NCBI GenBank assembly: GCA_947172415.1
Contig: OX359195.1
Coordinates: forward strand, 8,363,001-8,427,000
Direction of reading: 5' to 3'
Length of the DNA stretch: 64,000 nt
Origin: Chondrosia reniformis
Lineage: Eukaryota; Porifera; Demospongiae; Chondrillida; Chondrillidae
Positions 24,750 to 39,400 of the stretch are shown piece after piece. Both the position numbers and the translations under genes were made by a program. The notes under the pieces were generated by a model, which was not told the DNA's origin, searched no databases, and saw nothing but the letters and a program-made list of their open reading frames with translations. How positions within the stretch are numbered: the stretch's first letter is position 1; every line of letters begins with the position of its first letter.

Positions 24750-25940
24750 TGAGTAGATATGAAAATTTGCAAAATTCATTGGAAGCCTTTCATACATCTC
24801 TGTGAATACTTACACAATGTTTCAGCTTCATATCTCTCCATTTGACAGAGCTACAGCACTCTAATGTACATTAAATTTCTACTATACGACCTTAAATGGT
24901 GTAGCATATATATCGTGCGATACTATTATGGAAATTATCGGCATACCAAGTTAAAATGTTTTGACATGAATGGGGCAACTAGAAACACGCAGGGACAGTC
25001 CAGAACGCAGCTGTCAGAAGGTCTTTACATAGAGGCAGGTAGCCATTACGTTATTACTGCAATTGAGATTGAGTGTGGCTGGTTATACCAGTTTACGTTC
25101 ATATCGGAACACCTCTCGCTAAAATCGTTTCTACATGGGACTAGAAAAGTTGGTCTCCTCCGCCAATCAAGACACTTACAGGATTCTATTCATTTTTCCC
25201 AGTTTCTAGATGAACCACGAATACTGGATATACCTTTAAATTGGCTCGGAACGATGCACTTATCCCGAATTAACTTGTTATAATTTGACTACATTTTTCT
25301 CGCAAATACCCTATTCTTAAGTATGGAATTGCGCCAACCACAATCGTTTCCTTTTGAAATTTTCTTGTTTAAATAGAAGCGCAAAACCTTATAAAGTAGG
25401 CCTACCTGGACACATCTCTATGGTGGTAGCGGTTCCCATAGAGGTTGGTAGCGCTTAGACTCTGAAGCTGTCTCCTAATCGGTTGGTGCCATAGAGACGT
25501 GCTCACCAATAATCCGGATTTCGGGGGGGTTCCACGTAATGTGGGATTGGCATCTGATATCTTAGGATTCATATGAGTCGGCCATATCGAGAAGAACTGG
25601 TTCTTCTCACGCAAGTGACACCCAAAGCTCAACTCGGCAGAGCGTTACCACCGATCCCGGCCTCTGAGCGTCGTGGATGGTAGCGTTCGGTATGGTCCAA
25701 CTTTTTTTCTTTGGAGTTTCGTTGGCCGTCGATCGGCAAAATTTCACTTTAACGACACCCATATAATATATGTGGATAGATACTGCTTCAACAACAATCA
25801 AGTAATACACAGTGCATATCCATGTGTAAAAGAAATTTTTCAAAGGGTTCTATTTTTTCAGAAATATATACACTACCGCATTTTCACTCTTACACCTACT
25901 CAAGGTCGGCCATTTATAGTATTACGCAATTAGGGTTAGT
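24750..25940. repeat. Satellite module, copy 1
   Basis: About 1.19 kb, non-satellite in sequence. It contains the SINE-like segment (25405-25640) with the perfect hairpin GAGAAGAAC-TG-GTTCTTCTC and ends with CAATTAGGGTTAGTTAATG. It is the most diverged of the four copies. A 139-codon frame present here is interrupted in the other three by one base change, so it is not taken as a gene. Confidence 0.93.
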
Positions 25941-28900
25941 TAATGTATGGTGAGAGATAGGGCAAATTTATGTAGAAATCAAAATTTCTAAAACTGTTTG
26001 GAAATGTTTCATACATGTCTGTGAATGTAGATACCAAGTTTAAGTTTCATATTTACCGATTTGACAGAGTTATGGCACAAAATGTACATTTGTTAAGTTA
26101 ATGTATGCATATAAGTTCCAGCAAAATTTCAAAAACCCATTGGACATGCTCTATAGATGACTATGAATGCTGACAAAAGGGTTAGCTTCACATTTCTCCT
26201 TTTGAAAGAGTTACAGCCCCGGATGTACATTATATTCTGGTATATAAAATTAATGTATGATGAGAGATAGGGCAAATTTTAAGTTCCAGCAAAATTTCAA
26301 AACCCCATTGGACATGCTCTATAGATGTCTGTGAATGCTGACAAAAAGGTTTAGCTTCACATCTCACCATTTGAAAGAGTTACAGCCCACAATGTACATT
26401 AAATATTGGTATACAAAGTTAATGTATAGTGAGAGATAGGCCAAATTTTAAGTTCCATCAAAAATTCAAAAACCCATTGGTCATGGTGGATAGATGACTA
26501 TGAATGCTTACACAAAGTTTTAGCTTCACATCTCACCATTTGAAAGAGTTACAGCCCAAAATGTACATTAAATATTGATATACAAAGTTAATGTATGGTG
26601 AGAGATATGGCAAATTTTAAGTTCAATCAAAATGTCAAAAACCCAATGGTCATGGTGGGTAGATGACCATGAATGCTGACACAAAGGTTTAGCTTCACAT
26701 CTCACCATTTGAAAGAGTTACAGCCCACAATGTACATTAAATATTGGTATACAAAATTAATGTATGGTGAGATATAAGGCAAATTTTAAGTTCCAGCAAA
26801 ACTTCAAAAACTCAATGGACATGCTCTATAGATGTCTGTGAATGCTTACACAAAGGTTTAGCTTCACATCTCACCATTTGAAAGAGTTACAGCCCAAAAT
26901 GTACATTAAATATTGGTATACAAAGTTAATGTATGGTGAGATATAAGGCAAATTTTAAGTTCCAGCAAAACTTCAAAAACTCAATGGACATGCTCTATAG
27001 ATGTCTGTGAATGCTTACACAAAGGTTTAGCTTCACATCTCACCATTTGAAAGAGTTACAGCCCACAATGTACATTAAATATTGATATACAAAGTTAATG
27101 TATGGTGAGAGATATGGCAAATTTTAAGTTCCATCAAAAATTCAAAAACCCATTGGTCATGGTGGATAGATGACTATGAATGCTTACACAAAGGTTTAGC
27201 TTCACATCTCACCATTTGAAAGAGTTACAGCCCAAAATGTACATTAAATATTGATATACAAAGTTAATGTATGGTGAGAGATATGGCAAATTTTAAGTTC
27301 AATCAAAATTTAAAAAACCCAATGGTCATGGTGGGTAGATGACTATGAATGCTGACACAAAGGTTTAGCTTCACATCTCACCATTTCAAAGAGTTACAGC
27401 CCACAATGTACATTAAATATTGCTATACAAAGTTAATGTATGGTGAGAGATATGGCAAATTTTAAGTTCCATCAAAATTTCAAAAACCCATTGGTCATGG
27501 TGGATAGATGACTATGAATGCTGACACAAAGGTTTAGCTTCACATCTCACCATTTGAAAGAGTTACAGCCCACAATGTACATTAAATATTGGTATACAAA
27601 GTTAATGTATGGTGAGATATAAGGCAAATTTTAAGTTCCAGCAAAACTTCAAAAACTCAATGGACATGCTCTATAGATGTCTGTGAATGCTTACACAAAG
27701 GCTTAGCTTCACATCTCACCATTTGAAAGAGTTACAGCCCACAATGTACATTAAATATTGATATACAAAGTTAATGTATGGTGAGAGATATGGCAAATTT
27801 TAAGTTCCATCAAAATTTCAAAAACCCATTGGTCATGGTGGATAGATGACTATGAATGCTGACACAAAGGTTTAGCTTCACATCTCACCATTTGAAAGAG
27901 TTACAGCCCACAATGTACATTAAATATTGGTATACAAAGTTAATGTATGGTGAGATATAAGGCAAATTTTAAGTTCCAGCAAAACTTCAAAAACTCAATG
28001 GACATGCTCTATAGATGTCTGTGAATGCTTACACAAAGGCTTAGCTTCACATCTCACCATTTGAAAGAGTTACAGCCCACAATGTACATTAAATATTGAT
28101 ATACAAAGTTAATGTATGGTGAGAGATATGGCAAATTTTAAGTTCCATCAAAAATTCAAAAACCCATTGGTCATGGTGGATAGATGACTATGAATGCTTA
28201 CACAAAGGTTTAGCTTCACATCTCACCATTTGAAAGAGTTACAGCCCAAAATGTACATTAAATATTGATATACAAAGTTAATGTATGGTGAGAGATATGG
28301 CAAATTTTAAGTTCAATCAAAATTTAAAAAACCCAATGGTCATGGTGGGTAGATGACTATGAATGCTGACACAAAGGTTTAGCTTCACATCTCACCATTT
28401 GAAAGAGTTACAGCCCACAATGTACATTAAATATTGGTATACAAAGTTAATGTATGGTGAGATATAAGGCAAATTTTAAGTTCCAGCAAAACTTCAAAAA
28501 CTCAATGGACATGCTCTATAGATGTCTGTGAATGCTTACACAAAGGCTTAGCTTCACATCTCACCATTTCAAAGAGTTACAGCCCAAAATGTACATTAAA
28601 TATTGCTATACAAAGTTAATGTATGGTGAGAGATATGGCAAATTTTAAGTTCCATCAAAATTTCAAAAACCCATTGGTCATGGTGGATAGATGACTATGA
28701 ATGCTGACACAAAGGTTTAGCTTCACATCTCACCATTTGAAAGAGTTACAGCCCACAATGTACATTAAATATTGGTATACAAAATTAATGTATGGTGAGA
28801 TATAAGGCAAATTTTAAGTTCCAGCAAAACTTCAAAAACTCAATGGACATGCTCTATAGATGTCTGTGAATGCTTACACAAAGGTTTAGCTTCACATCTC

Positions 28901-30330
28901 ACCATTTGAAAGAGTTACAGCCCACAATGTACATTAAATATTGATATACAAAGTTAATGTATGGTGAGATATAAGGCAAATTTTAAGTTCCAGCAAAACT
29001 TCAAAAACTCAATGGACATGCTCTATAGATGTCTGTGAATGCTTACACAAAGGTTTAGCTTCACATCTCACCATTTGAAAGAGTTACAGCCCACAATGTT
29101 CATTAAATATTGATATACAAAGTTAATGTATGGTGAGAGATATGGCAAATTTTAAGTTCCATCAAAAATTCAAAAACCCATTGGTCATGGTGGATAGATG
29201 ACTATGAATGCTTACACAAAGGTTTAGCTTCACATCTCACCATTTGAAAGAGTTACAGCCCAAAATGTACATTAAATATTGATATACAAAGTTAATGTAT
29301 GGTGAGAGATATGGCAAATTTTAAGTTCAATCAAAATTTAAAAAACCCAATGGTCATGGTGGGTAGATGACTATGAATGCTGACACAAAGGTTTAGCTTC
29401 ACATCTCACCATTTCAAAGAGTTACAGCCCACAATGTACATTAAATATTGGTATACAAAGTTAATGTATGGTGAGAGATATGGCAAATTTTAAGTTCCAT
29501 CAAAATTTCAAAAACCCATTGGTCATGGTGGATAGATGACTATGAATGCTGACACAAAGTGTTAGCTTCACATCTCACCATTTGAAAGAGTTACAGCCCA
29601 AAATGTACATTAAATATTGGTATACAAAGTTAATGTATGGTGAGAGATAGGGCAAATTTTAAGTTCCATCAAAATTTCAAAAACCCATTGGTCATGGTGG
29701 ATAGATGACTATGAATGCTGACACAAAGTTTTAGCTTCACATCTCACCATTTGAAAGAGTTACAGCCCAAAATGTACATTAAATATTGGTATACAAAGTT
29801 AATGTATGGTGAGAGATATGGCAAATTTTAAGTTCCAGCAAAATTTCAAAAACCCATTGGTCATGGAGGATAGATGACTATGAATGCTTACACAAAGTTT
29901 TAGCTTCACATCTCACCATTTGAAAGAGTTACAGCCCAAAATGTACATTAAATATTGGTATACAAAGTTAATGTATGGTGAGAGATAGGGTAAATTTTAA
30001 GTTCCAGCAAAATTTCAAAAACTCAATGGACATGCTCTATAGATGTCTGTGAATGCTTACACAAAGTTTTAGCTTCACATCTCACCATTTGAAAGAGTTA
30101 CAGCCGACAATGTACATTAGATGGTATACAAAGTTAATGTATGGTGAGATATAGGGCAAATTTTAAGTTCCAGCAAAATTTCAAAAACCCATTGGTCATG
30201 GTGGATAGATGTCTGTGAATGCTGACACAAAGGTTTAGCTTCATATCTTTACTTTTGTTAGAGTTACCGCCCTCAATGTACATTATATTCTAGTATATAA
30301 AAGTAATGTATGGTGAGAGATAGGGCAAAT
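25941..30330. repeat. Satellite monomer array 1
   Basis: About 4.4 kb, roughly 26 monomers. Monomers next to the flanking modules are more diverged than the central ones, as expected if homogenisation acts mainly in the middle. Confidence 0.93.
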
Positions 30331-31522
30331 TTGAGTAGATATGATAATTTGCAAAATTCATTGGAAGCCTTTCATACATCTCTGTGAATACTTACACAAT
30401 GTTTCAGCTTCATATCTCTCCATTTGACAGAGCTACAGCACTCTAATGCACATTAAATTTCTACTATACGACCTTAAATGGTGTAGCATATATATCGTGC
30501 GATACTATTATGGAAATTATCGGCACACCAAGTTAAAATGTTTTGACATGAATGGGGCAACTAGAAACACGCAGGGACAGTCCAGAACGCAGCTGTCAGA
30601 AGGTCTTTACATAGAGGCAGGTAACCATTACGCTATTACTGCAATTGAGATTGAGTGTGGCTGGTAATACCAGTTTACGTTCATATCGGAACACCTCTCG
30701 CTAAAATCGTTTCTACATGGGACTAGAAAAGTTGGTCTCCTCCGCCAATCAAGACACTTACAGGATTCTATTCATTTTTCCCAGTTTCTAGATGAACCAC
30801 GAATACTGGATATACCTTTAAATTGGCTCGGAACGATGCACTTATCCCGAATTAACTTGATATAATTTGACTACATTTTTCTCGCAAATACCCTATTCTT
30901 AAGTATGGAATTGCGCCAACCACAATCGTTTCCTTTTGAAATTTTCTTGTTTAAATAGAAGCGCAAAACCTTATAAAGTAGGCCTACCTGGACACATCTC
31001 TATGGTGGTAGCGGTTCCCATAGAGGTTGGTAGCGCTTAGACTCTGAAGCTGTCTCCTAATCGGTTGGTGCCATAGAGACGTGCTCACCAATAATCCGGA
31101 TTTCGGGGGGGTTCCACGTAATGTGGGATTGGCATCTGATATCTTAGGATTCATATGAGTCGGCCATATCGAGAAGAACTGGTTCTTCTCACGCAAGTGA
31201 CACCCAAAGCTCAACTCGGCAGAGCGTTACCACCGATCCCGGCCTCTGAGCGTCGTGGATGGTAGCGTTCGGTATGGTCCAACTTTTTTTCTTTGGAGTT
31301 TCGTTGGCCGTCGATCGGCAAAATTTCACTTTAACGACACCCATATAATATATGTGGATAGATACTGCTTCAACAACAATCAAGTAATACACAGTGCATA
31401 TCCATGTGTAAAAGAAATTTTTCAAAGGGTTCTATTTTTTCAGAAATATATACACTACCGCATTTTCACTCTTACACCTACTCAAGGTCGGCCATTTATA
31501 GTATTACGCAATTAGGGTTAGT
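30331..31522. repeat. Satellite module, copy 2
   Basis: Nearly identical to copies 3 and 4, including the eight-G run (TTTCGGGGGGGTTCC) and the SINE-like part. Confidence 0.95.
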
Positions 31523-34500
31523 TAATGTATGGTGAGAGATAGGGCAAATTTATGTAGAAATCAAAATTTCTAAAACTGTTTGGAAATGTTTCATACATGT
31601 CTGTGAATGTAGATACCAAGTTTAAGTTTCATATTTACCGATTTGACAGAGTTATGGCACAAAATGTACATTTGTTAAGTTAATGTATGCATATAAGTTC
31701 CAGCAAAATTTCAAAAACCCATTGGACATGCTCTATAGATGACTGTGAATGCTGACACAAAGTTTTAGCTTCACATTTCTCCTTTTGAAAGAGTTACAGC
31801 CCCGGATGTACATTATATTCTGGTATATAAAATTAATGTATGATGAGAGATAGGGCAAATTTTAAGTTCCAGCAAAATTTCAAAACCCCATTGGACATGC
31901 TCTATAGATGTCTGTGAATGCTGACAAAAAGGTTTAGCTTCACATCTCACCATTTGAAAGAGTTACAGCCCACAATGTACATTAAATATTGGTATACAAA
32001 GTTAATGTATAGTGAGAGATAGGGCAAATTTTAAGTTCCATCAAAAATTCAAAAACCCATTGGTCATGGTGGATAGATGACTATGAATGCTTACACAAAG
32101 TTTTAGCTTCACATCTCACCATTTGAAAGAGTTACAGCCCAAAATGTACATTAAATATTGATATACAAAGTTAATGTATAGTGAGAGATAGGGCAAATTT
32201 TAAGTTCCATCAAAATTTCAAAAACCCAATGGTCATGGTGGATAGATGACTATGAATGCTGACACAACGTTTTAGCTTCACATCCCACCATTTGAAAGAG
32301 TTACAGCCCAAAATGTACATTAAATATTGGTATACAAAGTTAATGTATGGTGAGAGATAGGGCAAATTTTAAGTTCAATCAAAAATTCAAAAACCCATTG
32401 GTCATGGTGGATTGATTACTATGAATGCTTACACAAAGGTTTAGCTTCACATCTCACCATTTGAAAGAGTTACAGCCCACAATGTACATTAAATATTGGT
32501 ATACAAAGTTAATGTATGGTGAGAGATATGACAAATTTTAAGTTCAATCAAAAATTCAAAAACCCATTGGTCATGGTGGATTGATTACTATGAATGCTTA
32601 CACAAAGGTTTAGCTTCACATCTCACCATTTGAAAGAGTTACAGCCCAAAATGTACATTAAATATTGATATACAAAGTTAATTTATGGTGAGAGATATGG
32701 CAAATTTTAAGTTCAATCAAAATGTCAAAAACCCAATGGTCATGGTGGGTAGATGACTATGAATGCTGACACAAAGGTTTAGCTTCACATCTCACCATTT
32801 GAAAGAGTTACAGCCCACAATGTACATTAAATATTGCTATACAAAGTTAATGTATGGTGAGAGATATGGCAAATTTTAAGTTCCATCAAAATTTCAAAAA
32901 CCCATTGGTCATGGTGGATAGATGACTATGAATGCTGACACAAAGGTTTAGCTTCACATCTCACCATTTGAAAGAGTTGCAGCCCACAATGTACATTAAA
33001 TATTGGTATACAAAGTTAATGTATGGTGAGATATAAGGCAAATTTTAAGTTCCAGCAAAACTTCAAAAACTCAATGGACATGCTCTATAGATGTCTGTGA
33101 ATGCTTACACAAAGGCTTAGCTTCACATCTCACCATTTCAAAGAGTTACAGCCCAAAATGTACATTAAATATTGGTACAAAGTTAATGTATGGTGAGAGA
33201 TATGGCAAATTTTAAGTTCCATCAAAATTTCAAAAACCCAATGGTCATGGTGGATAGATGACTATGAATGCTGACACAAAGGTTTAGCTTCACATCTCAC
33301 CATTTGAAAGAGTTACAGCCCACAATGTACATTAAATATTGGTATACAAAATTAATGTATGGTGAGATATAAGGCAAATTTTAAGTTCCAGCAAAACTTC
33401 AAAAACCCAATGGACATGCTCCATAGATGTCTGTGAATGCTTACACAAAGGTTTAGCTTCACATCTCACCATTTGAAAGAGTTACAGCCCACAATGTACA
33501 TTAAATATTGGTATACAAAGTTAATGTATAGTGAGATATAAGGCAAATTTTAAGTTCCAGCAAAACTTCAAAAACTCAATGGACATGCTCTATAGATGTC
33601 TGTGAATGCTTACACAAAGGTTTAGCTTCACATCTCACCATTTGAAAGAGTTACAGCCCACAATGTACATTAAATATTGATATACAAAGTTAATGTATGG
33701 TGAGAGATATGGCAAATTTTAAGTTCTATCAAAAATTCAAAAACCCATTGGTCATGGTGGATTGATTACTATGAATGCTTACACAAAGGTTTAGCTTCAC
33801 ATCTCACCATTTGAAAGAGTTACAGCCCACAATGTACATTAAATATTGATATACAAAGTTAATGTATGGTGAGAGATATGGCAAATTTTAAGTTCCATCA
33901 AAATTTCAAAAACCCATTGGTCATGGTGGATAGATGACTATGAATGCTGACACAAAGGTTTAGCTTCACATCTCACCATTTGAAAGAGTTACAGCCCACA
34001 ATGTACATTAAATATTGGTATATAAAGTTAATGTATGGTGAGATATAAGGCAAATTTTAAGTTCCAGCAAAACTTCAAAAACTCAATGGACATGCTCTAT
34101 AGATGTCTGTGAATGCTTACACAAAGGTTTAGCTTCACATCTCACCATTTCAAATAGTTACAGCCCACAATGTACATTAAATATTGCTATACAAAGTTAA
34201 TGTATGGTGAGAGATAGGGCAAATTTTAAGTTCCATCAAAATTTCATAAACCCATTGGTCATGGTGGATAGATGACTATGAATGCTTACACAAAGGTTTA
34301 GCTTCACATCTCACCATTTCAAAGAGTTACAGCCCAAAATGTACATTAAATATTGGTATACAAAGTTAATGTATGGTGAGAGATATGGCAAATTTTAAGT
34401 TCCATCAAAATTTCAAAAACCCATTGGTCATGGTGGATAGATGACTATGAATGCTGACACAAAGTGTTAGCTTCACATCTCACCATTTGAAAGAGTTACA

Positions 34501-35235
34501 GCCCAAAATGTACATTAAATATTGGTATACAAAGTTAATGTATGGTGAGAGATAGGGCAAATTTTAAGTTCCATCAAAATTTCAAAAACCCATTGGTCAT
34601 GGTGGATAGATGACTATGAATGCTGACACAACGTTTTAGCTTCACATCTCACCATTTGAAAGAGTTACAGCCCAAAATGTACATTAAATATTGGTATACA
34701 AAGTTAATGTATGGTGAGAGATATGGCAAATTTTAAGTTCCAGCAAAATTTCAAAAACCCATTGGTCATGGTGGATAGATGACTATGAATGCTTACACAA
34801 AGTTTTAGCTTCACATCTCACCATTTGAAAGAGTTACAGCCGAAAATGTACATTAAATATTGGTATACAAAGTTAATGTATGGTGAGAGATAGGGTAAAT
34901 TTTAAGTTCCAGCAAAATTTCAAAAACTCAATGGACATGCTCTATAGATGTCTGTGAATACTTACACAAAGTTTTAGCTTCACATCTCACCATTTGAAAG
35001 AGTTACAGCCGACAATGTACATTAGATGGTATACAAAGTTAATGTATTGTGAGATATAGGGCAAATTTTAAGTTCCAGCAAAATTTCAAAAACCCATTGG
35101 TCATGGTGGATAGATGTCTGTGAATGCTGACACAAAGGTTTAGCTTCCTATCTTTACTTTTGTTAGAGTTACCGCCCTCAATGTACATTATATTCTAGTA
35201 TATAAAAGTAATGTATGGTGAGAGATAGGGCAAAT
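31523..35235. repeat. Satellite monomer array 2
   Basis: About 3.7 kb, roughly 22 monomers. Its first part matches the start of array 3 almost base for base, including rare variants (CACAACGTTTTAGC near 32263, CATCCCACC), so arrays 2 and 3 are a recent duplication. Confidence 0.93.
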
Positions 35236-36427
35236 TTGAGTAGATATGATAATTTGCAAAATTCATTGGAAGCCTTTCATACATCTCTGTGAATACTTAC
35301 ACAATGTTTCAGCTTCATATCTCTCCATTTGACAGAGCTACAGCACTCTAATGCACATTAAATTTCTACTATACGACCTTAAATGGTGTAGCATATATAT
35401 CGTGCGATACTATTATGGAAATTATCGGCACACCAAGTTAAAATGTTTTGACATGAATGGGGCAACTAGAAACACGCAGGGACAGTCCAGAACGCAGCTG
35501 TCAGAAGGTCTTTACATAGAGGCAGGTAACCATTACGCTATTACTGCAATTGAGATTGAGTGTGGCTGGTAATACCAGTTTACGTTCATATCGGAACACC
35601 TCTCGCTAAAATCGTTTCTACATGGGACTAGAAAAGTTGGTCTCCTCCGCCAATCAAGACACTTACAGGATTCTATTCATTTTTCCCAGTTTCTAGATGA
35701 ACCACGAATACTGGATATACCTTTAAATTGGCTCGGAACGATGCACTTATCCCGAATTAACTTGATATAATTTGACTACATTTTTCTCGCAAATACCCTA
35801 TTCTTAAGTATGGAATTGCGCCAACCACAATCGTTTCCTTTTGAAATTTTCTTGTTTAAATAGAAGCGCAAAACCTTATAAAGTAGGCCTACCTGGACAC
35901 ATCTCTATGGTGGTAGCGGTTCCCATAGAGGTTGGTAGCGCTTAGACTCTGAAGCTGTCTCCTAATCGGTTGGTGCCATAGAGACGTGCTCACCAATAAT
36001 CCGGATTTCGGGGGGGTTCCACGTAATGTGGGATTGGCATCTGATATCTTAGGATTCATATGAGTCGGCCATATCGAGAAGAACTGGTTCTTCTCACGCA
36101 AGTGACACCCAAAGCTCAACTCGGCAGAGCGTTACCACCGATCCCGGCCTCTGAGCGTCGTGGATGGTAGCGTTCGGTATGGTCCAACTTTTTTTCTTTG
36201 GAGTTTCGTTGGCCGTCGATCGGCAAAATTTCACTTTAACGACACCCATATAATATATGTGGATAGATACTGCTTCAACAACAATCAAGTAATACACAGT
36301 GCATATCCATGTGTAAAAGAAATTTTTCAAAGGGTTCTATTTTTTCAGAAATATATACACTACCGCATTTTCACTCTTACACCTACTCAAGGTCGGCCAT
36401 TTATAGTATTACGCAATTAGGGTTAGT
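35236..36427. repeat. Satellite module, copy 3
   Basis: Same module as at 30331, offset exactly 4905 bp. Confidence 0.95.
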
Positions 36428-39400
36428 TAATGTATGGTGAGAGATAGGGCAAATTTATGTAGAAATCAAAATTTCTAAAACTGTTTGGAAATGTTTCATA
36501 CATGTCTGTGAATGTAGATACCAAGTTTAAGTTTCATATTTACCGATTTGACAGAGTTATGGCACAAAATGTACATTTGTTAAGTTAATGTATGCATATA
36601 AGTTCCAGCAAAATTTCAAAAACCCATTGGACATGCTCTATAGATGACTGTGAATGCTGACACAAAGTTTTAGCTTCACATTTCTCCTTTTGAAAGAGTT
36701 ACAGCCCCGGATGTACATTATATTCTGGTATATAAAATTAATGTATGATGAGAGATAGGGCAAATTTTAAGTTCCAGCAAAATTTCAAAACCCCATTGGA
36801 CATGCTCTATAGATGTCTGTGAATGCTGACAAAAAGGTTTAGCTTCACATCTCACCATTTGAAAGAGTTACAGCCCACAATGTACATTAAATATTGGTAT
36901 ACAAAGTTAATGTATAGTGAGAGATAGGGCAAATTTTAAGTTCCATCAAAAATTCAAAAACCCATTGGTCATGGTGGATAGATGACTATGAATGCTTACA
37001 CAAAGTTTTAGCTTCACATCTCACCATTTGAAAGAGTTACAGCCCAAAATGTACATTAAATATTGATATACAAAGTTAATGTATAGTGAGAGATAGGGCA
37101 AATTTTAAGTTCCATCAAAATTTCAAAAACCCAATGGTCATGGTGGATAGATGACTATGAATGCTGACACAACGTTTTAGCTTCACATCCCACCATTTGA
37201 AAGAGTTACAGCCCAAAATGTACATTAAATATTGGTATACAAAGTTAATGTATGGTGAGAGATAGGGCAAATTTTAAGTTCAATCAAAAATTCAAAAACC
37301 CATTGGTCATGGTGGATTGATTACTATGAATGCTTACACAAAGGTTTAGCTTCACATCTCACCATTTGAAAGAGTTACAGCCCAAAATGTACATTAAATA
37401 TTGGTATACAAAGTTAATGTATGGTGAGAGATATGACAAATTTTAAGTTCAATCAAAAATTCAAAAACCCATTGGTCATGGTGGATTGATTACTATGAAT
37501 GCTTACACAAAGGTTTAGCTTCACATCTCACCATTTGAAAGAGTTACAGCCCAAAATGTACATTAAATATTGATATACAAAGTTAATTTATGGTGAGAGA
37601 TATGGCAAATTTTAAGTTCAATCAAAATGTCAAAAACCCAATGGTCATGGTGGGTAGATGACTATGAATGCTGACACAAAGGTTTAGCTTCACATCTCAC
37701 CATTTGAAAGAGTTACAGCCCACAATGTACATTAAATATTGCTATACAAAGTTAATGTATGGTGAGAGATATGGCAAATTTTAAGTTCCATCAAAATTTC
37801 AAAAACCCAATGGTCATGGTGGATAGATGACTATGAATGCTGACACAACGTTTTAGCTTCACATCCCACCATTTGAAAGAGTTACAGCCCAAAATGTACA
37901 TTAAATATTGGTATACAAAGTTAATGTATGGTGAGAGATAGGGCAAATTTTAAGTTCAATCAAAAATTCAAAAACCCATTGGTCATGGTGGATTGATTAC
38001 TATGAATGCTTACACAAAGGTTTAGCTTCACATCTCACCATTTGAAAGAGTTACAGCCCAAAATGTACATTAAATATTGGTATACAAAGTTAATGTATGG
38101 TGAGAGATATGACAAATTTTAAGTTCAATCAAAAATTCAAAAACCCATTGGTCATGGTGGATTGATTACTATGAATGCTTACACAAAGGTTTAGCTTCAC
38201 ATCTCACCATTTGAAAGAGTTACAGCCCAAAATGTACATTAAATATTGATATACAAAGTTAATTTATGGTGAGAGATATGGCAAATTTTAAGTTCAATCA
38301 AAATGTCAAAAACCCAATGGTCATGGTGGGTAGATGACTATGAATGCTGACACAAAGGTTTAGCTTCACATCTCACCATTTGAAAGAGTTACAGCCCACA
38401 ATGTACATTAAATATTGCTATACAAAGTTAATGTATGGTGAGAGATATGGCAAATTTTAAGTTCCATCAAAATTTCAAAAACCCATTGGTCATGGTGGAT
38501 AGATGACTATGAATGCTGACACAAAGGTTTAGCTTCACATCTCACCATTTGAAAGAGTTGCAGCCCACAATGTACATTAAATATTGGTATACAAAGTTAA
38601 TGTATGGTGAGATATAAGGCAAATTTTAAGTTCCAGCAAAACTTCAAAAACTCAATGGACATGCTCTATAGATGTCTGTGAATGCTTACACAAAGGCTTA
38701 GCTTCACATCTCACCATTTCAAAGAGTTACAGCCCAAAATGTACATTAAATATTGGTACAAAGTTAATGTATGGTGAGAGATATGGCAAATTTTAAGTTC
38801 CATCAAAATTTCAAAAACCCAATGGTCATGGTGGATAGATGACTATGAATGCTGACACAAAGGTTTAGCTTCACATCTCACCATTTGAAAGAGTTACAGC
38901 CCACAATGTACATTAAATATTGGTATACAAAATTAATGTATGGTGAGATATAAGGCAAATTTTAAGTTCCAGCAAAACTTCAAAAACCCAATGGACATGC
39001 TCCATAGATGTCTGTGAATGCTTACACAAAGGTTTAGCTTCACATCTCACCATTTGAAAGAGTTACAGCCCACAATGTACATTAAATATTGGTATACAAA
39101 GTTAATGTATGGTGAGATATAAGGCAAATTTTAAGTTCCAGCAAAACTTCAAAAACTCAATGGACATGCTCTATAGATGTCTGTGAATGCTTACACAAAG
39201 GTTTAGCTTCACATCTCACCATTTGAAAGAGTTACAGCCCACAATGTACATTAAATATTGATATACAAAGTTAATGTATGGTGAGAGATATGGCAAATTT
39301 TAAGTTCTATCAAAAATTCAAAAACCCATTGGTCATGGTGGATTGATTACTATGAATGCTTACACAAAGGTTTAGCTTCACATCTCACCATTTGAAAGAG

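Noticed and set aside
24864-25283. 139-codon open frame in satellite module copy 1
   Set aside because: The other three module copies have a stop at the same place (GGTTATACC becomes GGTAATACC) and no family resemblance is seen. It is repeat sequence that happens to be open.
25395-25560. Possible U1 snRNA-like gene (CCTACCTGG start, ATGTGGGA later)
   Set aside because: Only short matches. The U1-70K loop sequence and an Sm site are absent and the spacing is wrong. A tRNA-derived SINE explains it better.
25402-25933. Three overlapping frames of 76-86 codons repeated in every module
   Set aside because: They fall on both strands of the SINE-like segment with no conserved domain. Identity among copies reflects recent duplication, not coding constraint.
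25920-25945. Telomere-like TTAGGGTTAG at the end of each module
   Set aside because: Less than two repeat units; no extended telomeric array.
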